Assembly: GCA_001898625.1 (NCBI GenBank) | Contig: MKUP01000022.1 | Span: forward strand, 62,001-126,000 | Source of the DNA: Burkholderiales bacterium 67-32 | GTDB taxonomy: Bacteria; Pseudomonadota; Gammaproteobacteria; Burkholderiales; Burkholderiaceae_B | Length of the DNA: 64,000 bases | Reading direction: 5' to 3' | Shown here: piece by piece, positions 37,970-47,434 of the stretch | How the letters are laid out: every line of letters starts with the position of its first letter | Numbering within the stretch: position 1 is the stretch's first letter | Translations under genes and position numbers: made by a program | Notes under the pieces: model-generated | What the model was told of the DNA's origin: nothing | The model's database searches: none | What the model saw: only the letters and a program-made list of their open reading frames with translations

Positions 37970-38024
37970 TTGGCCGGCGATTGGCTGACTATTGGCTGAC
38001 TATTGGCCCGCTATCGGCCGGTCC
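37970..38024. repeat. tandem 11-bp repeats upstream of lapA
   Basis: Units of 11 bp: TTGGCCGGCGA, TTGGCTGACTA, TTGGCTGACTA, TTGGCCCGCTA and TCGGCCGGTCC. They are preceded by an exact 8-bp tandem pair (ATGAATTT twice, 37953-37968). The array lies about 30-85 bases upstream of the candidate lapA -10 TACAAT (38055-38060). The 227-base intergenic region also serves the rhodanese-tctCBA operon, so either promoter may be affected. Confidence 0.7.
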
Positions 38025-38095
38025 ATGCCGGAAGCGTGCGAAGGTAGGGTCATTTACAATCGCGGGATATCCCATTTCCCACCTGGAGCATAACC

Positions 38096-38419
38096 ATGCG
38101 ATATCTCGTCTGGGCGCTGAGACTGATCATATTCGTGGTGGTCCTGCTGTTCGCGCTCAAGAATACCGACCGGGTGAACGTGTATTTCTTCGCCGACCAC
38201 CTGATCAGCGAGGTGCCGCTGATCGTGGTCATGCTGGCCAGTTTCGTGGTCGGTGCGGTGTTTGGCCTGTTGCTGACCGTGCCGGGCGTGATGCGCCGCC
38301 GGCGCGAGATCGCCTCGCTGCGGCGCGAGCTGGACCAGACCCGGGCCGTGGCCAAGGGCGGTTCGTCCGCGGATGCGCCGCCGTCGCCCGACGCCATCCT
38401 GCCCGTGACCCCGTTGTAA
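38096..38419 (+). CDS. lapA: LapA family (DUF1049) inner-membrane protein
   Basis: This 107-residue protein has two membrane helices (about 5-25 and 43-63) and a charged C-terminal tail with a coiled-coil-like RRRREIASLRRELDQTRA. The FALKNTDRVNVYFF motif is typical of LapA. LapA and LapB regulate LpxC stability and LPS assembly. A GGAG ribosome binding site precedes the ATG. It is followed 9 bases later by lapB. Confidence 0.9.
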   Translation: MRYLVWALRLIIFVVVLLFALKNTDRVNVYFFADHLISEVPLIVVMLASFVVGAVFGLLLTVPGVMRRRREIASLRRELDQTRAVAKGGSSADAPPSPDAILPVTPL

Positions 38420-38428
38420 GGGACCGAC

Positions 38429-39706
38429 GTGGATTTCGAACCCTGGTGGCTGATTGCCATCCCTTTGTTGTTCGGGCTGGGCTGGGTGGCCGCGCGCGTG
38501 GACATCCGGCAGATGCTGTCCGAGCATCGCAGCGTGCCCGATTCCTATTTCCGCGGGCTGAATTTCCTGCTGAACGAGCAGCACGACCGCGCCATCGATG
38601 CCTTCATCGAAGTGGCCAAGCTCGATCCCGAGACCACCGAGCTGCACTTCGCGCTGGGCAGCCTGTTCCGGCGCCGCGGCGAGATCGAGCGCGCCATACG
38701 CGTGCACCAGAACCTGCTGCAGCGCGCCGACCTGCCGGACAACCAGCGTGAGCAGGCCTTGCACGAACTGGCGCAGGACTATCTGCGCGCCGGCATGCTG
38801 GACCGGGCCGAGGCGGCCTTCGACCAGTTGAAGGGAACGCGATTCGCGCCCGACGCGCTGCGCGCGCTGATCCGCATCCATGAGACCGAGCGCGATTGGC
38901 CGCATGCCATCCAGGCCGTGCAGGCCCTGCAGGGGCTGATCGACGAGCCGGTGCCGCAGGCCGTGCATTTCCATTGCGAGGAAGCGGCGGCCGCGCTGGC
39001 CGCCGGCAACACCGATGCGGCCCATGCGGCGCTGGACGCGGCCACGCATGCCTCGGTCCAGGCCCAGCGGGGCAGCGGCACGGCTCCTCATGTGCGCATC
39101 GCCATGATGCGGGCCGACCTGGCCAGCCGCGAAGGCGACCTGCGGGCGCAGCGCCTGCACCTGGAGTCCGTGCTGTCCGCGCATCCCGAATACGCGGGGC
39201 TGGTGGCCGAGCAGTTCCTTGCCAACCACGAGGCGCGCGGTACGGCCAACGAGGGGCTGGAGAAGCTCGAGGCGCACTACACGCGCCATCCGTCGCTGGA
39301 CCTGTTCGACGCCATCTTCCAGGCGCTGCGCCGGCAGCGCGGCCTGGCGCAGGCCTGGAACTTCGCCCGCGGCGCCTTGCAGCGCAATCCGTCGCTGCTG
39401 GGGCTGGACCGGCTGCTGGAAGCGCAGGTGGCGGGCGACAAGGCGGCGCAGGTCGAGCCGGGGCAGCAGGCGGCCGCGAACGTGGTGACGCTGAACAACC
39501 CGCAGGCCGATGCCGCCTCGCCATGGACGCCCGCGGACGATGCCGTGCTGATGCGCAGCCTGATACACAAGCATACCCAGCGCCTGGATCGCTACGCCTG
39601 CCAGGCGTGCGGTTTCAAGGCCAAGCGGTTCCATTGGCAATGTCCGGGCTGCAACGCCTGGGAAACTTATGCGCCCAAACGATTGGAAGAACTTGATGCA
39701 GTGTAA
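38429..39706 (+). CDS. lapB: LPS assembly regulator LapB (TPR protein with rubredoxin-like zinc site)
   Basis: This 425-residue protein starts with GTG after AAGGGA. It has an N-terminal membrane anchor (about 3-22), then tetratricopeptide repeats to about residue 370. A C-terminal rubredoxin-type site follows, with two CxxC pairs (YACQACGFKAK and QCPGCNAWE), as in E. coli LapB (389 residues). LapB guides FtsH to degrade LpxC and balances LPS with phospholipid. The extra length is in the TPR region. Copy D of the dispersed repeat starts at its stop codon. Confidence 0.93.
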   Translation: MDFEPWWLIAIPLLFGLGWVAARVDIRQMLSEHRSVPDSYFRGLNFLLNEQHDRAIDAFIEVAKLDPETTELHFALGSLFRRRGEIERAIRVHQNLLQRADLPDNQREQALHELAQDYLRAGMLDRAEAAFDQLKGTRFAPDALRALIRIHETERDWPHAIQAVQALQGLIDEPVPQAVHFHCEEAAAALAAGNTDAAHAALDAATHASVQAQRGSGTAPHVRIAMMRADLASREGDLRAQRLHLESVLSAHPEYAGLVAEQFLANHEARGTANEGLEKLEAHYTRHPSLDLFDAIFQALRRQRGLAQAWNFARGALQRNPSLLGLDRLLEAQVAGDKAAQVEPGQQAAANVVTLNNPQADAASPWTPADDAVLMRSLIHKHTQRLDRYACQACGFKAKRFHWQCPGCNAWETYAPKRLEELDAV

Positions 39707-39860
39707 GGCCCCCCCCTACGCACTGACGCGCGCCCAGTATGGTGCGCCCCCAGCCGCTACGCGGCAGCCCCCCAGGGGGGCCGGGACCCGCCTTGGGGCG
39801 GCCCGGCGCCGGGTCCCGGGGGCGGCGCTGGCGGACCGGCAGAGCCGGATCCGCGGCGCC
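39706..39860. repeat. dispersed GC-rich intergenic repeat, copy D
   Basis: About 155 bases between lapB and rfaE1, nearly identical to copy B: shared blocks GCCCCCAGCCGCTACGCGGC, CCTTGGGGCGGCCCGGCGCC and GGAGGATCC-like AGAGCCGGATCCGC. Differences are mainly small substitutions and a short deletion. It overlaps the last bases of lapB, and the remaining 74 bases before rfaE1 carry its ribosome binding site. Confidence 0.85.
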
Positions 39861-39934
39861 CTGGATCTGTGTGACGTTTTCTTGGTATGTGGCACTGCCT
39901 GGCTGGCTGCCGGTTTTTCATTGGGGAGCAAGGC

Positions 39935-40897
39935 ATGAGCGCGTCGGCGTTGGGGGTGTTTCCCTCGGATGAGCAGCGCGCGGCGGCGCGGGTGTTGGTG
40001 GTGGGGGATGTGATGCTGGACCGGTACTGGTTCGGCGAGGTGCATCGCATTTCTCCCGAGGCGCCGGTGCCGGTGGTGCATGTGTCGCGCAGCGAGGACC
40101 GGCTGGGCGGGGCGGCGAACGTGGCGCGCAATGCGGCGACGCTGGGGGCGCACGTGACGCTGGTGGGTGTGGTGGGCGACGACGATTCGGGGCGTGCCAT
40201 CGCGCGGCTGTGCGAGGACGAGGGCGTGCACGCGGATCTGGTGGCGGATCCGTCGGTCCCGACCACGATGAAGATGCGCGTGCTGGGACGCCAGCAGCAA
40301 CTGCTGCGCGTGGACTTCGAGCAGCCGCCTTCGCCGGGCGTGCTGGCCGCCCTGGCGGCGCGGGTGGCGGCGCATATCGCCGACCACGACGTGATCGTGC
40401 TGTCCGATTACGCCAAGGGCGTGCTGGACGAGGTGCAGGACCTGATCGCGCTGGCCCGCGCGCGCGGCTGCGTCGTGCTGGTCGATCCCAAGGGCGACGA
40501 CTACGGCCGTTATCGCGGCGCCACGCTGGTCACGCCCAACCAGTCCGAGATGCGCGAGGCCGTGGGCCGCTGGCGCGACGAGGCGCAACTGGCCGAGCGT
40601 GCCCAGCACCTGCGCCAGGCGCTGGACCTGGAGGCCTTGCTGGTGACGCGTTCCGAGCTGGGCATGACGCTTTTCACGGCCGAGGGACGCGACCACGTCG
40701 AGGCGCTGGCGCGCGAGGTGTTCGACGTGTCGGGTGCCGGCGATACCGTGATCGCCACGCTCGCCGTCATGCGCGCGGCGGGACTGGACCTGCACGCGGC
40801 CATGAGATGGGCCAACCTGGCGGGCGGCATCGTCGTCGGCAAGCTGGGAACATCGATCGTGACGCCGGACGAATTGCGTGCCGGCCTGACGATCTAG
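39935..40897 (+). CDS. rfaE1: D-glycero-beta-D-manno-heptose-7-phosphate kinase (HldE kinase domain type)
   Basis: This 320-residue ribokinase-family protein starts MSASALGVFP. It has VVGDVMLDRYWFGEV, the GGAANVARNAATLG substrate motif, TPNQSEM and DVSGAGDTVIAT, the catalytic GxGD motif. It makes heptose-1,7-bisphosphate for LPS inner core. It lacks the C-terminal cytidylyltransferase domain of E. coli HldE, so that step must be encoded elsewhere. The start at 39935 has GGGGAG upstream; a longer in-frame start at 39887 would add 16 residues with Cys that do not fit. Confidence 0.93.
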   Translation: MSASALGVFPSDEQRAAARVLVVGDVMLDRYWFGEVHRISPEAPVPVVHVSRSEDRLGGAANVARNAATLGAHVTLVGVVGDDDSGRAIARLCEDEGVHADLVADPSVPTTMKMRVLGRQQQLLRVDFEQPPSPGVLAALAARVAAHIADHDVIVLSDYAKGVLDEVQDLIALARARGCVVLVDPKGDDYGRYRGATLVTPNQSEMREAVGRWRDEAQLAERAQHLRQALDLEALLVTRSELGMTLFTAEGRDHVEALAREVFDVSGAGDTVIATLAVMRAAGLDLHAAMRWANLAGGIVVGKLGTSIVTPDELRAGLTI

Positions 40898-40912
40898 ATT
40901 GAGGAATTTGCC

Positions 40913-41902
40913 ATGATCATCGTAACGGGAGCCGCCGGCTTCATCGGCAGCAATCTGGTCAAGGGCCTGAACGCCCGTGGCGAGCGCGACATCATCGCGG
41001 TCGACGACCTGCTCGAAGGCGACAAGTTCGTGAACCTGGTCGACGGCGAGATCGCCGACTACCTGGACAAGAACGATTTCCGCCGCCGCGTGGCGGACGG
41101 ATCCCTGTCCAAGGTGGACGCCATCCTGCACCAGGGCGCGTGCTCGGACACCACCGAGCGCAACGGCCAGTACATGATGGACAACAACTACCGCGTCACG
41201 CTGGAACTCTTCGAGTACGCCCAGCGCGAACGGATTCCCTTCCTGTATGCCTCGTCGGCCGCCGTGTACGGCGCGGGCCCGGTCTATGCCGAGGACCTGC
41301 GCAACGAGAAGCCGCTGAACGTCTACGGCTATTCGAAGTTCCTGTTCGACCAGGTGCTGCGCCGCCGTCTCGGCTCGCTGACCGCGCCGGTGGTGGGGCT
41401 GCGCTATTTCAACGTCTATGGCCCGCGCGAGCAGCACAAGGGCAGGATGGCCTCGGTCGCCTTCCACAACATGAACCAGTTCCTGAAGGAAGGCCACGTG
41501 CGCCTGTTCGGCGGCTGGGACGGCTATGGCGACGGACAGCAGCAGCGGGACTTCATCTCGGTCCACGACGTGGTGGCGGTGAACCTGCATTTCCTGGACC
41601 GCCCGGTGTCCGGCGTCTACAACTGCGGCACCGGCCGCGCCCAGCCTTTCAACGACGTGGCGGCCGCGGTGGTCAACACGCTGCGCGAGGAGCGCGGTGA
41701 GGCGCCGCTGCCGCTGGCCGACCTGGCGGCGCAAGGGTTGCTGCGCTACGTGGAGTTTCCCGAAGACCTCAAGGGCCGCTACCAGAGCTACACGCAGGCC
41801 GACACCACGCAATTGCGCGCGGCCGGCTTCACCGCGCCGATGCGGGACGTGCAGACCGGCGTTTCCGAATACATCCGCGAGTTGCGCGGCATGTCGAAGT
41901 AG
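40913..41902 (+). CDS. hldD: ADP-L-glycero-D-manno-heptose 6-epimerase
   Basis: This 329-residue SDR-family epimerase makes ADP-L-glycero-D-manno-heptose, the LPS core donor. It has the NADP motif [11 protein letters not shown], the [16 protein letters not shown] substrate loop, and the [10 protein letters not shown] catalytic Tyr-x-x-x-Lys. Length fits the family (about 310-330). It lies 15 bases after rfaE1 with GAGGA upstream, forming a heptose-supply unit beside lapAB. Confidence 0.95.
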   Translation: MIIVTGAAGFIGSNLVKGLNARGERDIIAVDDLLEGDKFVNLVDGEIADYLDKNDFRRRVADGSLSKVDAILHQGACSDTTERNGQYMMDNNYRVTLELFEYAQRERIPFLYASSAAVYGAGPVYAEDLRNEKPLNVYGYSKFLFDQVLRRRLGSLTAPVVGLRYFNVYGPREQHKGRMASVAFHNMNQFLKEGHVRLFGGWDGYGDGQQQRDFISVHDVVAVNLHFLDRPVSGVYNCGTGRAQPFNDVAAAVVNTLREERGEAPLPLADLAAQGLLRYVEFPEDLKGRYQSYTQADTTQLRAAGFTAPMRDVQTGVSEYIRELRGMSK

Positions 41903-42053
41903 GAACGCTCCGGCCTTCCTACGCATTTCCCCCCTTGGACCGCGGGCCGTGCGCGCCCGCTTTCCGGGTGGCTCCAGGAGCAAGCTTGCGATGACGCCGG
42001 ACGGTGTCGCGGCGGCCGGACCGGTCGCCGGCAACTCTCAACGGAGCCTAGCC

Positions 42054-42455
42054 ATGAACCCCTTCCTCGATCCCACGCGCGCCGAGCCCGACCCCGGACC
42101 CTATCGCCTGCGCGGCGCCCGGCTTTGCGCGGGGCGGCTGGCCGTCGCCGCCGGCCTCGGGCTGGCCGCGTTCGGCGGCGCCCATGGCGCCAGCGTGGAC
42201 GCGAACACCGCCACGCCCGCCCAGTTGGAAGCCGTACGCGGCATCGGATCCAAGACCGCCGCCAACATCGTCCAGGAGCGCCGCCGGGGCGGCCCGTTCT
42301 CGTCGTTCGAGGACCTGTCCGGGCGCGTGCGCGGGCTCGGGTCGAAGCGGCTCCAGGGGCTGCGCGCCGCCGGATTGTCCATCGGCCCGGCCGGCCGCGA
42401 GGGTCCGGCCATCCTGGTCAATATGCCTCCAGGCAGTAAGGGGAAAGGGAACTAA
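42054..42455 (+). CDS. ComEA-like helix-hairpin-helix DNA-binding protein
   Basis: This 133-residue protein has an N-terminal hydrophobic segment (about 27-45, Ala/Gly-rich, signal or anchor). A helix-hairpin-helix motif follows: DANTATPAQLEAVRGIGSKT, then FSSFEDLSGRVRGLGSKRL. ComEA-type proteins bind incoming double-stranded DNA in the periplasm during transformation. The start at 42054 has ACGGAG upstream. No other competence genes are adjacent; cysM follows by about 30 bases. Confidence 0.78.
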   Translation: MNPFLDPTRAEPDPGPYRLRGARLCAGRLAVAAGLGLAAFGGAHGASVDANTATPAQLEAVRGIGSKTAANIVQERRRGGPFSSFEDLSGRVRGLGSKRLQGLRAAGLSIGPAGREGPAILVNMPPGSKGKGN

Positions 42456-42484
42456 ACCGGTCAGGCTGGATTATGATGGGGCGC

Positions 42485-43390
42485 ATGAGAAGCTACCCCA
42501 CCATCGAACAGACCATCGGCAATACGCCCCTGGTCCGGCTCCAGCGCATCCCCGGAGAAGGGAATGCCGCGCGCGGGAACGTCATCCTCGCGAAGCTGGA
42601 AGGCACGAATCCGGCCGGTTCGGTCAAGGATCGCCCGGCCCTGTCCATGATCGCCCGGGCCGAGGCCCGGGGCGAGATCAAGCCGGGTGACACCCTGATC
42701 GAGGCGACCAGCGGAAACACCGGGATCGCACTGGCGCTGGTGGCGGCCATACGGGGCTACCGCATGATCCTGATCATGCCGGACAACCTGTCGCTCGAGC
42801 GCCGCGCGGCCATGACGGCCTACGGGGCCGAGCTGATCCTGACGCCGGCTTCGCAGGGGGGCATGGAGTACGCCCGCGACCTGGCCTTGCAGATGCAGGC
42901 CGAGGGCAAGGGTAAGGTACTGGACCAGTTCGCCAATCCCGACAATCCGCTGGCCCACGTCGAGACCACCGGACCGGAAATCTGGCGCGACACCGACGGA
43001 CAGGTCACGCATTTCGTCAGCGCCATGGGCACCACGGGGACCATCGTGGGCGTCTCGCGCTATTTGAAGAGCCGCAACCAGGCGGTCCAGGTGGTGGGCG
43101 CGCAGCCGGCCGAAGGCTCGCAGATCCCCGGCATCCGCAAGTGGCCCGAGGCCTATCTGCCCAAGATCTACGATCCGTCGGCGGTGGACAGCCAGGAATC
43201 CATCACGCAGGCCGAGGCCGAGGACATGGCCCGCCGGCTGGCCGCGGAAGAAGGCATCTTCGGCGGCATCTCGTCCGCCGGGGCCCTGGTGGCGGCGCTG
43301 CGCGTGGCCGAGACCGTCAGCAACGCCACCATCGTCTTCATCGTCTGCGACCGTGGCGACCGCTACTTGTCCACCGGCGTATTCAACTGA
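42485..43390 (+). CDS. cysM: cysteine synthase B (O-acetylserine sulfhydrylase B)
   Basis: This protein of about 301 residues is PLP-dependent. It carries the K-lysine motif LEGTNPAGSVKDRPALSM, the phosphate-binding ATSGNTGIALA and the substrate loop HFVSAMGTTGTIVG. It can use thiosulfate as well as sulfide. I favour the ATG at 42485 (MRSYPTIEQTIGNTPL), though ATGs at 42473 and 42476 are in frame. It converges with mltB, overlapping by 28 bases. It links to the cys regulon at 50-59 kb. Confidence 0.94.
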   Translation: MRSYPTIEQTIGNTPLVRLQRIPGEGNAARGNVILAKLEGTNPAGSVKDRPALSMIARAEARGEIKPGDTLIEATSGNTGIALALVAAIRGYRMILIMPDNLSLERRAAMTAYGAELILTPASQGGMEYARDLALQMQAEGKGKVLDQFANPDNPLAHVETTGPEIWRDTDGQVTHFVSAMGTTGTIVGVSRYLKSRNQAVQVVGAQPAEGSQIPGIRKWPEAYLPKIYDPSAVDSQESITQAEAEDMARRLAAEEGIFGGISSAGALVAALRVAETVSNATIVFIVCDRGDRYLSTGVFN

Positions 43391-44595
43391 CTGACCCGGC
43401 TCGCCACCTTGTTGCGCCGTTCCAGTTCCACGGCCAGGTCGGTGACCGAGGTGGCGTAGAAGTAGCTGCGGTTGTATTCGGTCAGGGCGAAGAAGTTGGG
43501 CGCGGCAACGCGGTATTCGGTGGTGCCCGTCGCGCCGTCGTACAGGTCGATGACGGCCAGCGGCCATTCCATCCACGCCTCCGACATTCCCGCCACCTTG
43601 GGCGCCCGCGCGCCGGCGGCCTGCAGCTGGGTCCAGTTCAGTGTGGGCTTGAGCCCGCCGTCGACCAGCGCGGCCGGGTCGCCCGGTAGCCGGACCGGCA
43701 GGAACACTGGCTGGTCGCGCTGCCACCCGTGTTCGACCAGGAAGTGGGCCACCGAGGCGATGGCGTCGGCGGGGCTGGCCAGCAAGTCGATGCGGCCATC
43801 GCCATCGCCGTCCACGGCGAACTGGCGCAGGCTGCCGGGCATGAACTGCGGCAGGCCCATCGCGCCCGCGTACGAACCCTTCACCGCCAGCGGATCGGCG
43901 CCGGCTTCCTGGCACCAGATCAGGAACTGCGCCAGTTGTTCGCGGAAGAAGGCGCTGCGGTCGCTGCGCGCCTGGGCCGGATAGTTGAAGGCCAGGGTCG
44001 TCAGCGCGTCGATGATGCGGAAGTTGCCGGTGACCCGGCCATAGAAGGTTTCGACGCCGATGACGCTGACGATGATGGAGGCGGGGACGCCGTAGCGGGT
44101 TTCGGCCCGCGCCAGGTCCTGGGCGTGTTCCTCCTGGAACGCGACGCCTTCCTTGATGCGGCGGCTTTCAATGAAGCGCGCGCGGTACCGGGGCCAGCTG
44201 CGGACGGTGGGCGAGGAGGGCGGCAGCACGAGCCGTGCGACGGTTTCCGAATATTTCGCCTGGTCGAGCAGAGAGCCGACCCGGGCGGCGTCCAGGCCCC
44301 GGCCGGCCATGTCGGCCACGAAGGCGCGTCGCGCCTCGACCGCCGACAGGGGGCTGGAGGGAGCGGGCACGGGAATCGGGACGGCCACCGGCGCGGCCGG
44401 AGCCGGCGCCGCGGGCGGCGCGACCGGGGCGCCGGCGCGCGGAGCGGCCTGCATGTCGGGGGCGGCCGGGATGCCCTGCATGGGTGCGGCGGCCGGGGGC
44501 GGGTGCGAGGCGCAGCCCCACAGGGCGAGCGCGGCAAGGCCGGCGGCGATCGGGCCGCTACGCGCCCCGGTCGGAAAGCGGAGTGTGGAATTCAC
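43363..44595 (-). CDS. mltB: membrane-bound lytic murein transglycosylase B
   Basis: This 410-residue lipoprotein cleaves peptidoglycan glycan strands. It has a lipobox (ALWGC, C28) and a Pro/Ala-rich linker to about 100. The catalytic domain carries the Glu in SVIGVETFYGRVTG and GAMGLPQFMPGSLRQFAVDG, the substrate-binding motif. It is longer than E. coli MltB (361) mainly in the linker. The 3' end overlaps cysM by 28 bases on the opposite strand. Confidence 0.93.
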   Translation of the reverse strand: MNSTLRFPTGARSGPIAAGLAALALWGCASHPPPAAAPMQGIPAAPDMQAAPRAGAPVAPPAAPAPAAPVAVPIPVPAPSSPLSAVEARRAFVADMAGRGLDAARVGSLLDQAKYSETVARLVLPPSSPTVRSWPRYRARFIESRRIKEGVAFQEEHAQDLARAETRYGVPASIIVSVIGVETFYGRVTGNFRIIDALTTLAFNYPAQARSDRSAFFREQLAQFLIWCQEAGADPLAVKGSYAGAMGLPQFMPGSLRQFAVDGDGDGRIDLLASPADAIASVAHFLVEHGWQRDQPVFLPVRLPGDPAALVDGGLKPTLNWTQLQAAGARAPKVAGMSEAWMEWPLAVIDLYDGATGTTEYRVAAPNFFALTEYNRSYFYATSVTDLAVELERRNKVASRVSQLNTPVDK

Positions 44596-44681
44596 GCGTA
44601 AGATTTCCGGAAAAGCGATATCGATAGCGTGATGCTGCCGGCTGTTCGGCCGCGATGCAAGTCGGGCGCATAATGGAGGCC

Positions 44682-45602
44682 ATGGCTACGCTTTACTTCA
44701 CGCACCCGGCGTGCAGGCAGCACGAGATGGGCGAAGGGCATCCCGAGTGCCCCGCGAGACTGGACGCGATTTCCGACCAGTTGCTCGCCTCGGGCGTGGC
44801 GGCGCACCTGATCGAGCGCGAAGCGCCGCGGGCCACGCAGGAAGCGCTGCTGCGCGTGCATACTTCCGAATACCTGGAATCATTGGTCGAGCGTTCGCCC
44901 GTGCACGGCTACGTCGAACTCGATCCCGATACCTGCATGAATCCCCATACCTACACGGCGGCGCTGCACGCGGCGGGCGCCGCGATCGCTGCCGTCGATG
45001 CCGTGCTGGCGGGCGAGGGCGATTCGGCGTTCTGCGCGGTGAGGCCGCCCGGCCACCATGCCTGCCCCGACCAGGCCATGGGCTTCTGCTTCCTGAACAA
45101 CGTGGCGATCGCCGTGCGTCATGCCATCGCGCACCACGGATTGACGCGCGTCGCGGTCGTGGATTTCGACGTGCACCACGGCAACGGCACCGAGGCCGCG
45201 CTGGCCGGCGACGAACGCGTGCTGATGTGCAGCTTCTTCCAGCATCCGTTCTATCCGTTCAGCGGTACCGCACCCTGGGCCGACAACATGTTGAACGAGC
45301 CCGTGCCGGCCTATACCGAGGGCGCGGCGATACGCGAACTGGTGTCGGCCCGGTGGCTGCCCAGGCTGGAGCAGTTCCGGCCTCAGCTCGTGCTGGTATC
45401 GGCGGGCTTCGATGCGCACCGCGAGGACGATCTCGGCAGCATGGGGCTGGTCGAATCGGACTTCGGCTGGATCACCGGGCAACTCGTGGCCCTGGCCGAG
45501 CGCCACGGCGCGCCGGTCGTGGGCTGCCTGGAGGGCGGTTACAACCTGTCGGCGCTGGGGCGCAGCGCCACGGCCCACATACGCGCGCTGGCGGGGATCT
45601 GA
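44682..45602 (+). CDS. histone deacetylase family protein (acetoin-utilization/APAH-like)
   Basis: This 306-residue arginase-deacetylase-fold enzyme has the zinc/active-site motifs RPPGHHACPDQAMGFCF, VVDFDVHHGNGTEAA and SAGFDAHREDDLG, and GGYNL near the end. Bacterial members deacetylate small molecules such as acetylpolyamines or activate acetyl-CoA synthetase. The true target is unknown. I take the ATG at 44682 with GGAGG close upstream; longer starts at 44655 and 44673 are possible. It precedes etfB by 143 bases on the same strand. Confidence 0.86.
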   Translation: MATLYFTHPACRQHEMGEGHPECPARLDAISDQLLASGVAAHLIEREAPRATQEALLRVHTSEYLESLVERSPVHGYVELDPDTCMNPHTYTAALHAAGAAIAAVDAVLAGEGDSAFCAVRPPGHHACPDQAMGFCFLNNVAIAVRHAIAHHGLTRVAVVDFDVHHGNGTEAALAGDERVLMCSFFQHPFYPFSGTAPWADNMLNEPVPAYTEGAAIRELVSARWLPRLEQFRPQLVLVSAGFDAHREDDLGSMGLVESDFGWITGQLVALAERHGAPVVGCLEGGYNLSALGRSATAHIRALAGI

Positions 45603-45690
45603 GTCCCATGTATGCACGCAGTCCGTTACGCAGGCATGAATATTCGCCGGCGTCCGTATTTACCCGTATTCCAGGCCAGGGAGAGGAAAA

Positions 45691-45712
45691 TGTCGATTAC
45701 CTATAATCGACA
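45691..45712. promoter_or_regulatory. 9-bp perfect palindrome containing a TATAAT, upstream of etfB
   Basis: TGTCGATTA (45691-45699) and TAATCGACA (45704-45712) form a perfect inverted repeat with the 4-base gap CCTA. The consensus -10 TATAAT (45702-45707) lies inside it. The element is 34 bases before the etfB start. A dimeric repressor bound here would block RNA polymerase. No good -35 lies 17 bp upstream, so an activator may help. Confidence 0.6.
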
Positions 45713-45745
45713 GGTTTCCCTGTGTCTACAACGAGGTCGCAAACA

Positions 45746-46495
45746 ATGAAGGTGTTAGTGCCAGTCAAGCGAGTGGTGGACTACAACGTGAAGGTCCGGG
45801 TGAAGTCGGACCAGACGGGCGTGGACATCGCCAACGTGAAGATGTCGATGAACCCGTTCGACGAGATCGCCGTGGAAGAGGCGACGCGCCTGAAGGAAAA
45901 GGGCGTGGCCGCCGAGGTCCTGGCGGTGTCGTGCGGCGTCGCCCAGTGCCAGGAGACGCTGCGCACGGCGATGGCGATCGGTGCGGACCGGGCCATCCTG
46001 GTCGAGACACAGGAAGAGCTCCAGCCGCTGGCGGTGGCCAAGCTGCTGAAGGCGCTGGTCGACAAGGAGCAGCCGCAACTGGTGATCCTGGGCAAGCAGG
46101 CGATCGACGACGATGCGAACCAGACGGGCCAGATGCTGGCCGCGCTGCTGGATTGGCCGCAGGCGACCTTCGCGAGCAAGGTCGAGGTGGGCGACGGGAA
46201 GGTGGCGGTGACGCGCGAGGTGGATGGCGGCCTGGAGACGCTGTCGCTGTCGCTGCCGGCGATCGTGACCACGGACCTGCGGCTGAACGAGCCGCGCTAC
46301 GTGACGCTGCCCAACATCATGAAGGCCAAGAAGAAGCCGCTGGAAACCGTCAAGCCGGAAGACCTGGGCGTGGACGTGGCGCCGCGGCTCAAGACGCTGA
46401 AGGTGGCCGAGCCGCCGGCGCGCCAGGCCGGGGTGAAGGTGGCGGACGTGGCCGAGCTGGTGGGCAAACTCAAGAATGAAGCGAAGGTGGTGTGA
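45746..46495 (+). CDS. etfB: electron transfer flavoprotein subunit beta
   Basis: This 249-residue subunit of the ETF heterodimer carries FAD/AMP and passes electrons from acyl-CoA dehydrogenases to ETF-ubiquinone oxidoreductase. It starts [20 protein letters not shown], has [20 protein letters not shown], and a C-terminal AMP-binding arm. The ATG at 45746 has GAGGT upstream. It is followed by etfA after 2 bases and by an acyl-CoA dehydrogenase, a natural partner. Confidence 0.96.
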   Translation: MKVLVPVKRVVDYNVKVRVKSDQTGVDIANVKMSMNPFDEIAVEEATRLKEKGVAAEVLAVSCGVAQCQETLRTAMAIGADRAILVETQEELQPLAVAKLLKALVDKEQPQLVILGKQAIDDDANQTGQMLAALLDWPQATFASKVEVGDGKVAVTREVDGGLETLSLSLPAIVTTDLRLNEPRYVTLPNIMKAKKKPLETVKPEDLGVDVAPRLKTLKVAEPPARQAGVKVADVAELVGKLKNEAKVV

Positions 46496-46497
46496 AG

Positions 46498-47427
46498 ATG
46501 GCGATACTGGTCATAGCGGAACATGACAATGCGCATCTGCGCGCGGCGACGCTGAACACGATCACGGCGGCGCAGCGCCTGGGCGGCGACGTGCACGTGC
46601 TGATTGCCGGCGCGGGCGTGGGCGGGGCGGCGCAGGCTGCTTCGCAGGTGGCGGGCGTGGCCAAGGTGCTGTCGGCCGACGGCGCTTCGCTGGCCGACGG
46701 CCTGGCCGAGAACGTGGCGGCGCAGGTGCTGGCGGTGGCCCAGGGCTACAGCCATATCCTGTTCCCGGCCACGGCGTACGGCAAGAACGTTGCGCCGCGC
46801 GTGGCGGCCAAGCTGGACGTGGCGCAGATCTCGGACATCATCGGCATCGAGTCGGCCGACACGTTCGAGCGTCCGATCTACGCGGGCAACGCGATCGCCA
46901 CGGTGCAGTCGGTCGATGCCGTCAAGGTGCTCACCGTGCGTACGACGGCCTTCGACGCGGCCGCGGCCACGGGCGGTTCGGCGCCGGTGGAAAACCTCGC
47001 TGCGGTGGGCGACGGCGGCAAGTCCTCGTTCGTGGGGCGCGAGGTCGCCAAGAGCGACCGCCCGGAACTGACCGCGGCTAAGGCCGTGGTGTCGGGCGGA
47101 CGCGGCATGGGCAGCGCCGAGAACTTCAAGCTGCTCGAGCCGCTGGCGGACAAGCTGGGCGCGGCCATGGGCGCTTCGCGCGCCGCGGTCGACGCGGGCT
47201 ATGCGCCCAACGACTGGCAGGTGGGCCAGACCGGCAAGATCGTCGCGCCGCAGCTGTACGTGGCGGTGGGGATCTCCGGCGCGATCCAGCATTTGGCGGG
47301 CATGAAGGACTCGAAGGTGATCGTGGCGATCAACAAGGACGCCGAGGCACCGATCTTCGGCGTGGCCGACTACGGGCTGGTGGCCGACCTGTTCACCGCC
47401 GTACCCGAGCTTACGAAAGCGCTGTAA
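46498..47427 (+). CDS. etfA: electron transfer flavoprotein subunit alpha
   Basis: This 309-residue FAD-binding subunit has the C-terminal FAD motif [20 protein letters not shown] and the [21 protein letters not shown] signature near 245-265, followed by [19 protein letters not shown]. It pairs with EtfB. Its ATG at 46498 directly follows the etfB stop (3 bases apart), so translation is coupled. A 9-bp GC stem at 47435-47462 lies just after its stop. Confidence 0.96.
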   Translation: MAILVIAEHDNAHLRAATLNTITAAQRLGGDVHVLIAGAGVGGAAQAASQVAGVAKVLSADGASLADGLAENVAAQVLAVAQGYSHILFPATAYGKNVAPRVAAKLDVAQISDIIGIESADTFERPIYAGNAIATVQSVDAVKVLTVRTTAFDAAAATGGSAPVENLAAVGDGGKSSFVGREVAKSDRPELTAAKAVVSGGRGMGSAENFKLLEPLADKLGAAMGASRAAVDAGYAPNDWQVGQTGKIVAPQLYVAVGISGAIQHLAGMKDSKVIVAINKDAEAPIFGVADYGLVADLFTAVPELTKAL

Positions 47428-47434
47428 GCGCGAA

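Noticed and set aside
37953-38024. CRISPR array
   Set aside because: Repeat units are only 8 and 11 bp, directly adjacent, with no unique spacers and no cas genes.
42473-42485. Alternative cysM starts at 42473 and 42476
   Set aside because: They add only three or four residues before the conserved N-terminus, so 42485 was kept, though this is not certain.
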